A stretch of 9,829 nt of DNA, from the NCBI GenBank assembly GCA_946410395.1, contig CAMKAE010000069.1, positions 1-9,829 of the forward strand, in the 5' to 3' direction. This DNA is from an uncultured Clostridia bacterium (lineage in GTDB: Bacteria > Bacillota > Clostridia > Christensenellales > Aristaeellaceae). The translations under genes and the position numbers were made by a program. Shown here piece by piece: positions 1 through 5,271 of this stretch (positions within the stretch are counted from its first letter, which is position 1; each line of letters starts with the position of its first letter). A model generated the notes under the pieces. The model was not told where the DNA came from, made no database searches, and worked only from the letters and a program-made list of their open reading frames with translations.

Positions 1-730
1 CGTCGGTCAGGTCGCTGCGCCGGACGGGCGATTCGTCCAGGCCGCAGGCAAAGGCTTTGAGCATCAGGCCGTTTTTGCCGAATTTCATTTGCATCAGCTC
101 CGCCGGGGCGCAGGCGAGATCGCCGACGGTCCGGATGCCGAGCGGGATCAGCTTGCGCGCGGTGCGGTTCCCCACATACAGCAGGTCGGTCGCGGGGAGC
201 GGCCAGACCTTTTCGCGCCAGTGCGCCTCGTCCAGGACGGTCACCGCGTCCGGCTTTTTCATATCGCTGCCCAGCTTGGCCAACACCTTGTTGAAGCTGA
301 CACCGACGGAAACCGTAATGCCCAGCTCCTCGCGGACCTGCAGGCGGATCTCGTCCGCGATCCGGGCGCCATCCCGCATGTCCAGGCCCGGCTGGGTCAG
401 CTCCAGCCAGTTCTCGTCCAGCCCGAAGGCCTCCACACGGTCCGTCCGGGCCTCCTCAATCGTCCGGATCATCTTGGAGAAGTGGATGTACAGCTGATAG
501 TTCGGCGGAACGCAGACCAGCTGCGGGCACAGCTGGCGCGCCTGCCAGATGGCCATGCCGGTGCGCACCCCGCATCGCTTGGCCGGGAGGGTGCTGGCCA
601 GCACGATCCCGTGCCTGGCCTCGGGGTCCCCGCACACAGAAACCGCCTTCCCCCGCAGGGAAGGGTTGTAGAGGACTTCAACCGAGGCGTAAAAGCTGTT
701 GGCGTCCACGTGCAGCACCACGCGTCCCAT
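1..730 (-). CDS. dinB: Y-family translesion DNA polymerase (DinB/Pol IV type), N-terminal part, cut by window edge
   Basis: The gene reads leftward and runs off the window, so only the first 243 codons are present. Y-family polymerases copy across damaged template bases with low fidelity. The N-terminus HVDANSFYASVE is the family signature: D9 is the first metal-binding aspartate and Y14 sits at the steric-gate position. The second acidic pair is D105-E106 in FGLDENWLELT, which is SxDE in most Pol IV proteins, so the serine is replaced by glycine. VSVGVSFNKVLAKLGSDMKKP (about 142-162) is the conserved palm segment, and a helix-hairpin-helix-like part follows (YVGNRTARKL...GIRTVGDLA). ATGs also lie at 739 and 736, but GGAG at 740-743 is spaced correctly (9 bases) only for the ATG at 730. 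LexA boxes and a consensus promoter precede it, so SOS induction is expected. The subfamily (DinB versus UmuC-like) cannot be settled without the C-terminus. Confidence 0.9.
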   Translation of the reverse strand, partial: MGRVVLHVDANSFYASVEVLYNPSLRGKAVSVCGDPEARHGIVLASTLPAKRCGVRTGMAIWQARQLCPQLVCVPPNYQLYIHFSKMIRTIEEARTDRVEAFGLDENWLELTQPGLDMRDGARIADEIRLQVREELGITVSVGVSFNKVLAKLGSDMKKPDAVTVLDEAHWREKVWPLPATDLLYVGNRTARKLIPLGIRTVGDLACAPAELMQMKFGKNGLMLKAFACGLDESPVRRSDLTD

Positions 731-754
731 TTCCATCATCTCCGTCGCACAAAG

Positions 755-768
755 AGAACATCTGTTCG
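755..768. promoter_or_regulatory. LexA (DinR) box 2, at the transcription start region
   Basis: On the minus strand this reads CGAACAGATGTTCT, again GAAC-N4-GTTC and 13 of 14 matches to the Gram-positive SOS consensus. It covers the predicted transcription start of the polymerase gene. Together with box 1 it brackets the -10 hexamer, which predicts tight repression until DNA damage triggers LexA cleavage. Confidence 0.85.
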
Positions 769-773
769 TGTTC

Positions 774-802
774 ATTATAGAACACTTGTTCGCGTTTGTC
801 AA
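774..802 (-). promoter_or_regulatory. Consensus sigma-A promoter of the Y-family polymerase gene
   Basis: On the minus strand a perfect TTGACA (802-797) is separated by exactly 17 bases from a perfect TATAAT (779-774). The start of transcription would fall near 767, about 37 bases before the ATG at 730. A promoter this strong needs a repressor, and two LexA-type operators overlap or flank it. Seen directly in the sequence; activity is inferred. Confidence 0.88.
779..792. promoter_or_regulatory. LexA (DinR) box 1, inside the promoter spacer
   Basis: Read on the minus strand this is CGAACAAGTGTTCT, a GAAC-N4-GTTC palindrome. It matches the Bacillus-type SOS consensus CGAACRNRYGTTYC at 13 of 14 positions. 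It lies wholly between the -35 and -10 hexamers of the polymerase promoter, so bound LexA would block RNA polymerase. Its centre is 24 bp from that of box 2. Confidence 0.87.
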
Positions 803-822
803 CAGAAAAAGAAGGCCCTGTA

Positions 823-851
823 TTGACAGAAAACAGCGAATCGGGTAAGAT
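823..851 (+). promoter_or_regulatory. Sigma-A promoter of the DRTGG/hydrogenase-like operon
   Basis: TTGACA (823-828) is perfect, followed by a 17-base spacer and TAAGAT (846-851), which is one mismatch from TATAAT. The predicted start near 858 leaves a leader of about 30 bases before the ATG at 888. The -35 is 20 bases from the -35 of the divergent polymerase promoter. No LexA box overlaps it. Confidence 0.8.
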
Positions 852-887
852 AGGCTTACAACCGAAACCTGCGATGAGGTGAATTGC

Positions 888-1262
888 ATGACCATTCAGG
901 ACATGGTGGATATTCTGAAAGCCAGGGTGCTGCTGGGGGAGGACAAGCTGGACACGCCGGTCTACACGGCCTGCTGCTCGGATCTGATGAGCGACGTGCT
1001 GGCCTTTGTGGATGAAAAGACCGTGCTGATCACCGGCCTGTCCAATCCCCATGTGGTGCGCACCAGCGAGATGCTCGACCTGAAGTGCCTGGTGTTCGCG
1101 CGGGGCAAGGTCCCCGGCCCGGACATCCTGGAGAGCGCCGCGGAACAGGGGCTCGTGGTGATCAGCACGAAGGCAACGGCCTTTACCGCCTGCGGCCTGC
1201 TGTACGAGGCCGGGCTGCGGGGCGTGCCGGTTCCCATGGAGTGGAACACGGAGGATGCATGA
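888..1262 (+). CDS. DRTGG-domain protein, first copy in the hydrogenase-like operon
   Basis: A soluble 124-residue protein made of a single DRTGG-type domain, the fold also found in phosphotransacetylase N-terminal regions and loosely annotated as an HPr-kinase-like regulator. Such stand-alone domains are common beside [FeFe]-hydrogenase genes in Clostridia; their biochemical role is not established. A literal D-R-T-G-G string is absent. The assignment rests on the overall pattern (YTACCSDLMSDVL, an alternating hydrophobic core, then TAFTACGLLYEAG) and on ungapped similarity to the second copy at 3113-3457. Cysteines occur at 29, 30, 67 and 102; 67 and 102 are shared with that copy. An in-frame GTG lies upstream at 879, but the ATG at 888 has GAGGTG at 876-881 at good spacing and is preferred. 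The stop overlaps the start of the next gene, indicating translational coupling. Confidence 0.82.
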   Translation: MTIQDMVDILKARVLLGEDKLDTPVYTACCSDLMSDVLAFVDEKTVLITGLSNPHVVRTSEMLDLKCLVFARGKVPGPDILESAAEQGLVVISTKATAFTACGLLYEAGLRGVPVPMEWNTEDA

Positions 1263-1687
1263 TGGACGCGCTGATTCAGAACACTTATCCCGTCAAGGCC
1301 GCGGATTATACCAGCGCGGGCCGGGCCAGCGCGGACATCAAGCGCCGGCTGAAGCAGCTGGGCGTTTCCGGGGACGTGCTGCGCCGCGTCGCGGTGGCCT
1401 CCTATGAAGTGGAGCTGAATCTGGTGATTCACTCCGAGGGCGGGGAGCTGGAACTCGCTGTGTTTCCGGACCGTGTGCAGCTGGTCTCCAGCGACGTCGG
1501 TCCCGGGATCCCGGACCTCTCACTCGCGATGAAGGAGGGCTGGTCCACCGCTAATGACGAGGCCCGCTCCCTGGGCTTCGGCGCCGGCATGGGCCTGCCC
1601 AACATGAAACGAAACGCCGACGATTTCGCCATCGAGAGTGAGGTCGGCAAGGGCACGGTCATCACCATGGGCTTCCGTCTCGCGTGA
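1262..1687 (+). CDS. GHKL ATPase, anti-sigma factor/histidine-kinase-like (RsbW/SpoIIAB type)
   Basis: A 141-residue stand-alone ATP-binding domain of the GHKL superfamily. The N box is E49-x-E51-x-N53-x3-H57, the G1 box is DVGPGIP (78-84), and the G2 box is GFGAGMGLPNMKR (105-117), so all nucleotide-binding motifs are intact. RsbW and SpoIIAB relatives phosphorylate an anti-sigma antagonist and sequester a sigma factor. No such partner lies in the window, so the target is unknown. There is no sensor or dimerisation domain. Two adjacent ATGs (1259 and 1262) could start it. GGAGG at 1250-1254 leaves 7 bases before 1262 and only 4 before 1259, so 1262 is chosen; it overlaps the upstream stop as TGATG. 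The location between a DRTGG protein and the hydrogenase-like protein suggests it serves that system, perhaps as a kinase or ATP-dependent switch. Confidence 0.87.
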   Translation: MDALIQNTYPVKAADYTSAGRASADIKRRLKQLGVSGDVLRRVAVASYEVELNLVIHSEGGELELAVFPDRVQLVSSDVGPGIPDLSLAMKEGWSTANDEARSLGFGAGMGLPNMKRNADDFAIESEVGKGTVITMGFRLA

Positions 1688-1726
1688 TGAACTAGATAAC
1701 AATAATGATGAAAGGCGGGACATGCG

Positions 1727-3085
1727 TTGCCTGAACAAACCCGCTATCACTCTGTCCGGCTGGACAAGGAGCGCTGCCGGGGCTGCACCAACTGCCTGAA
1801 GCACTGCCCCACGGAGGCGATCCGCGTGCGAGGCGGACGGGCGCACATTCTGGATTCCCTGTGCATCGACTGCGGCGAGTGCATCCGGATCTGCGACTAT
1901 CACGCCAAGGTTGCCGTGACGGATACGCTGGAGGATATCCGCCGCTTCCGCTATACCATCGCGCTTCCCGCGCCAACCCTGTACGGCCAGTTCCGCACGC
2001 TGAAAAAGCCGGTTTATGTCCTGGAAGCCCTGAAAAAGATCGGTTTTGACGACGTGTTCGAGGTGGCCCGCGGCGCGGATGTGGTGACCCGGGCGATCCG
2101 GGAGCGGCTCCGGGATACCAGCATCCCGCGGCCGGTGATTTCATCCGCCTGTCCCGCGGTGGTCCGGCTGATCCAGGTGCGCTTTCCGGAGCTGCTGGAG
2201 CATGTCATCGACATCCGGCAGCCGATGGAGGTGGCGGCCTCGATCGCGCGAAGGCGCTTCTGCAAGGCGCACGACTGCGCGCCGGAGGACGTCGGCTGCT
2301 TCTTCATCACCCCCTGCCCGGCCAAGATGACCGCGATCCGCCGGCCGATCGGCCAGGCCAAGTCCGCCCTGGACGGTGCGATTTCCATCATGGACATCTA
2401 CGGCTTGCTGCTGCCGCACGTCGAGGCCATGCAGAACGATCCGGACTTTGTTCCCGCGACGCCCTACGGCGTGGCCTGGGCCACCAGCGACGGCGAGGCC
2501 AACGCGGTCAGTCCCGGCAGCAGCCTCTCCGTGGACGGAATCCCCAATGTGATCCGCGTGCTGGAGGAAGTGGAGAACAACAAGCTCCGCGATCTGGAAT
2601 ACCTCGAGGGCAATGCCTGCATCGGCGGCTGCGTGGGCGGCGCGCTGGTCTTTGAGAACAACTATGTGGCCAAGGCCGCCATTCGCCGCTTGGTGGCGGA
2701 CATGCCCAAACGGCATCCCGATACCGATGTCTCCGCCGCCATGCTGAACAAGTATCCGATGAAAAACGATCTGCCCTTCGAGCCCAACGCCGCCATGCGC
2801 CTGGACGACAACCTTGTGGTGGCCATGCAGAAGATGAACCGCATGAACCAGATCATGGATCATCTTCCGGGCTATGACTGCGGCTCCTGCGGCTCACCCA
2901 CCTGCAAGTCCTTCGCCGAGGACATCGTCCGCGGGTTTGTGGCCTCGGAGATGGATTGCGTTCACCTGATGAAAGAGAAGATCCGTCACATGGCTGAGGA
3001 CATGGTCACCCTGGCGCAATCCGCGATCGACCTGGGCGGAAAAAAAGAGGAGCATCCGGAAGCTGCAAACCGGAGTCAGAAGTAA
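1727..3085 (+). CDS. [FeFe]-hydrogenase-like iron-sulphur protein, putative sensory type
   Basis: A 452-residue cytoplasmic protein. Two ferredoxin-type [4Fe-4S] motifs come first (C17-x2-C20-x2-C23-x3-C27 and C46-x2-C49-x2-C52-x3-C56), then the H-cluster domain, then a C-terminal four-cysteine FeS domain (C385, C388, C393, C411) like that of RnfB. The H-cluster ligands are present: C142 in SSACP (L1), C197 in TPCPAK (L2), and C298 and C302 in EGNACIGGCVGG (L3). However, L1 has A141 where catalytic enzymes have the proton-relay cysteine (TSCCP), and L2 has threonine for methionine. These changes are reported for putative sensory [FeFe]-hydrogenases (group C/D). Unlike PAS-containing group C proteins, no PAS domain follows. 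The start is TTG at 1727 with GGCGGG at 1714-1719; the nearby ATG at 1722 is in another frame. No hydrogenase maturases or NADH-linked subunits are nearby. Confidence 0.88.
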   Translation: MPEQTRYHSVRLDKERCRGCTNCLKHCPTEAIRVRGGRAHILDSLCIDCGECIRICDYHAKVAVTDTLEDIRRFRYTIALPAPTLYGQFRTLKKPVYVLEALKKIGFDDVFEVARGADVVTRAIRERLRDTSIPRPVISSACPAVVRLIQVRFPELLEHVIDIRQPMEVAASIARRRFCKAHDCAPEDVGCFFITPCPAKMTAIRRPIGQAKSALDGAISIMDIYGLLLPHVEAMQNDPDFVPATPYGVAWATSDGEANAVSPGSSLSVDGIPNVIRVLEEVENNKLRDLEYLEGNACIGGCVGGALVFENNYVAKAAIRRLVADMPKRHPDTDVSAAMLNKYPMKNDLPFEPNAAMRLDDNLVVAMQKMNRMNQIMDHLPGYDCGSCGSPTCKSFAEDIVRGFVASEMDCVHLMKEKIRHMAEDMVTLAQSAIDLGGKKEEHPEAANRSQK

Positions 3086-3112
3086 AACTGCAAGGATTTG
3101 GAGGAATGCGAT

Positions 3113-3457
3113 ATGAAAGTCAGTGAACTGAAAACGCTGATTGGGGCGGAAAGCCTGACACCCGGCGTCGGGGAGGACCGGGAGATCACCTGCGGATACA
3201 CCTGCGACCTGCTCAGCTGGGTCATGGCGCACGGCGACGAGGGCATGGCCTGGGTCACGGTGCAGACCCATCTGAACGTGATCGCGGTGGCGGTGCTGTC
3301 GGACATGGCCTGCGTGATCCTGCCGGAAGGCATCCGCATGGAGACCGAGAGCCTGGACAAGGCGGTGTCCGAAGGCATGGCGGTTCTCACCTCACCGCTG
3401 ACCGCCTTTGAAATCTGCGGGAAGCTGGCGGCACAGGGAGTTCCGCCCAAGGCCTGA
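3113..3457 (+). CDS. DRTGG-domain protein, second copy in the operon
   Basis: A soluble protein of 114 residues, a paralogue of the product of 888-1262. The two align without gaps from residue 32 to 109: D32-L33, S35, V37, C67, G73, G88, T97-A98-F99, C102-G103, L105 and G109 are all in the same positions. It differs in lacking the C-terminal tail and in its N-terminal cysteines (C27, C31). Function is unproven. As a pair flanking the GHKL ATPase and the hydrogenase-like protein, the two may form a heteromer or bind a shared ligand. The ATG at 3113 is used because GGAGG at 3100-3104 lies 8 bases upstream; a TTG at 3098 is in frame but has no suitable site. The stop overlaps the ATG of the PHP gene by one base. 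Confidence 0.8.
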   Translation: MKVSELKTLIGAESLTPGVGEDREITCGYTCDLLSWVMAHGDEGMAWVTVQTHLNVIAVAVLSDMACVILPEGIRMETESLDKAVSEGMAVLTSPLTAFEICGKLAAQGVPPKA

Positions 3458-4161
3458 TGGTCACGCTCTACAGCGACCTGCACATGCATTCCTGCCTCTC
3501 TCCCTGCGGCAGCGATGACATGACCCCGGCCAACATCTGCGGCATGGCGATGATCAAGGGGCTGCAGATGATCGCCCTGACCGATCACAACACCGCCGGC
3601 AACCTGCCGACCATGCAGAAGGTGGCGGACGCATACGGCCTGCTGCTGATTCCCGGCATCGAGATCACGACTAAGGAGGAGGTTCACCTCCTGGGGTATT
3701 TTCCCGATGTGAAAACGGCGGTGGACTTCGGCGAGTTTCTGCGCCGCCATCTTCCGCCCAAGATGAACAGGCCCTCGCTGTTCGGCAACCAGCTGGTGAT
3801 GGACGAGGATGACAACGTGATCCGGGAGGAGGATGCCCTGCTGATCGGCGCGACGGACCTGAGCCTGGAGCAGCTCAGCCGCCATGTCAGCGAGGCTGGC
3901 GGCGTGCCGGTGCCCGCGCACATCAACCGGGGCTCCAACGGCCTGCTGGTGAATCTGGGCATGATGCCGCCGGACATTGCGTTCACGGCGGTGGAGGTCT
4001 GGCGCGCGCTGCCCTGCCCGCACACGCCGCAGGAGGGCCGGGTCGTCCTGTACTCTTCCGACGCGCATTATCTGGGCGACATCCTCGAGCCGGAAATCAC
4101 GACGGAGCTTGAAGAGCCCACCGTGGCTGCCTTCCTGGAAAAACTCCGCCGCGGGGCTTGA
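3457..4161 (+). CDS. PHP-domain metallophosphoesterase (YciV/RNase AM-like)
   Basis: A 234-residue cytoplasmic hydrolase of the PHP superfamily, expected to bind two or three metal ions. The metal-binding residues are all visible: H9-x-H11 in SDLHMHS, D43-H44 in LTDHN, E69 in PGIEITT, H77 in VHLLGYF, H155 in VPAHINR, and D202-x-H204 in SSDAHYLGD. The YciV/RNase AM branch of this superfamily acts on 3',5'-bisphosphate nucleotides and short RNA 5' ends, so a small nucleotide substrate is possible here but not proven. It is the last gene of the operon and starts on the overlapping TGATG. Its stop codon (4159-4161) lies inside the -35 element of the next promoter. Relatives in Clostridia often accompany DRTGG and [FeFe]-hydrogenase-like genes, which supports a common role. 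Confidence 0.88.
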   Translation: MVTLYSDLHMHSCLSPCGSDDMTPANICGMAMIKGLQMIALTDHNTAGNLPTMQKVADAYGLLLIPGIEITTKEEVHLLGYFPDVKTAVDFGEFLRRHLPPKMNRPSLFGNQLVMDEDDNVIREEDALLIGATDLSLEQLSRHVSEAGGVPVPAHINRGSNGLLVNLGMMPPDIAFTAVEVWRALPCPHTPQEGRVVLYSSDAHYLGDILEPEITTELEEPTVAAFLEKLRRGA

Positions 4162-4186
4162 CAGCCATGCGCGTGCCTTGTATAAT
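4158..4186 (+). promoter_or_regulatory. Perfect sigma-A promoter before the ABC exporter operon
   Basis: TTGACA (4158-4163), a 17-base spacer and TATAAT (4181-4186) give a full consensus match. The -35 overlaps the stop codon of the PHP gene. Transcription should start near 4193, leaving a leader of about 84 bases before the ATG at 4277. That leader contains a terminator-like hairpin, so this strong promoter is probably throttled downstream. Confidence 0.87.
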
Positions 4187-4208
4187 CTTTCCAGCATGTT
4201 TGACTTCC

Positions 4209-4244
4209 AAACCTCTGCCATGATCCGATGCGGCAGAGGTTTTT
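4209..4244 (+). terminator. Intrinsic terminator or attenuator in the exporter leader
   Basis: An 11-bp stem pairs 4209-4219 (AAACCTCTGCC) with 4232-4242 around a 12-base loop, and a run of five T (4240-4244) closes it. The shape is that of a Rho-independent terminator. It could end the hydrogenase-like operon. But the consensus promoter at 4158-4186 lies upstream of it, so it would also act on transcripts heading into the exporter genes. That arrangement is typical of attenuation or of a short non-coding transcript of roughly 50 bases. No ligand-binding aptamer or clear antiterminator pairing was recognised. Confidence 0.72.
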
Positions 4245-4276
4245 GTTTCCTGCAAAATGAACGGAAGGGGAAAACA

Positions 4277-5261
4277 ATGGAAAGCCGGACAATTATACAG
4301 GCGGAGCATCTCACAAAACGATATCAGCGTTCGGAAGGCGGCAAAGGCATCCTCTCTCTGGTCGGGAGAAAGAAAGTGTCCGTGGACGGCCTGGTCGACG
4401 CGTCCTTTTCAGTGTCTGCCGGTGAGATTGTGGGCCTGCTGGGGCCCAACGGCGCCGGCAAGTCCACCACGGTCAAGCTGCTGACGGGGATCCTGACGCC
4501 GGACAGCGGCAGCTGCAGCGTCAACGGCTTCGTGCCGTGGCGGGACCGGAAAAAGCATGTGGCCGCGCTGGGCACTGTTTTCGGTCAGCGCACCCAGCTT
4601 TGGTGGGACGTCCCGATCCGCGATTCTTTCATCCTGCTCCGGGGACATTTACCGTCTCCAGGAGGACGCCTGGAAAAAGCGGCTGGACGAGCTGACGGAC
4701 GCGCTGGACCTGGGTGGATTGCTCCAGGCGCCCCTGCGGCAGCTGAGCCTCGGCCAGCGGATGCGCGCGGAGCTGTGCGGTGCGCTGCTGCACGAGCCCG
4801 CGATCCTCTTCCTGGACGAACCGACCATCGGCCTGGATGCCGTCTCCAAGCTGAACCTGCGGCGCTTTCTGAAAAGCGAAAACGAGGACAGAGGGACCAC
4901 GATCCTTCTGACGACGCATGATATGTCCGACATGCTGGCGCTGTGCCCGCGGGTGCTGGTGCTCGGCCATGGCAAGCTGCTCTACGACGGCGCTCTGGAC
5001 GCTCTGCTGTACCGCTATGACACGAAGCACACGCTGCGCTGCCTCTTTGACGGGGAGCCGCGCTGGCCCGCGCTGCCCGACAGCATCCGGGCTGAGCGGG
5101 ACGCGGATGCCTGGCTGCTGACCTTCAGCCCCGGAACGGTGCCGGCGGACCGGGTCCTCAGGCTGGTGATGGACGCAGGGAGCGTGCGGGAGATGACCCT
5201 GAAAGAGCAGGACGTGGACGAGATGGTCGCCGGCATGTATCACGACATGCGGCTGACCTGA
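4277..5261 (+). pseudogene. ABC exporter ATP-binding protein, interrupted by a one-base frameshift
   Basis: This is the ATPase of an ABC-2 type exporter, energising the two permeases that follow. Before the break it has Walker A GPNGAGKST (56-64) and the Q-loop FGQRTQLWWDVP (102-113). After it come the signature LSLGQRMR, Walker B ILFLDEPTIGLD, the H-loop TTHD and a C-terminal regulatory part. The frame changes after R122 at the GGGG run 4641-4644: removing one G joins DSFILLR directly to DIYRLQED and yields about 327 residues, normal for this family. Unrepaired, the first frame continues without homology to a stop at 4919-4921 (214 residues), losing the signature and Walker B. Because everything else is well preserved and the permeases are intact, a sequencing or assembly error is as likely as a true mutation. 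The start ATG at 4277 has GGAAGGGG at 4263-4270. Confidence 0.85.
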
Positions 5262-5271
5262 GGGCAAAGCG

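Noticed and set aside
89..826. Long plus-strand open frame over the polymerase gene
   Set aside because: It is opposite the clear Y-family polymerase frame, has no ribosome binding site, crosses the SOS promoter and resembles no protein family.
1722..1726. ATG at 1722 as the start of the hydrogenase-like gene
   Set aside because: It is in another frame from the ferredoxin motifs; the TTG at 1727 is in frame and well placed after GGCGGG.
4197..4276. ATG at 4197 as an earlier, near-leaderless start of the ABC ATPase
   Set aside because: It is in frame and only a few bases after the predicted transcription start, but has no ribosome binding site and would translate the terminator hairpin; the ATG at 4277 has a good site and a family-typical N-terminus.
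4140..4277. Riboswitch or T-box in the exporter leader
   Set aside because: The leader is only about 84 bases, and no conserved aptamer or T-box sequence is present; only the terminator-like hairpin is supported.
3076..4314. 412-codon minus-strand open frame over the DRTGG and PHP genes
   Set aside because: The opposite strand carries two well-supported genes with complete motifs; the antisense frame is a by-product of high GC and its product is unlike any known family.
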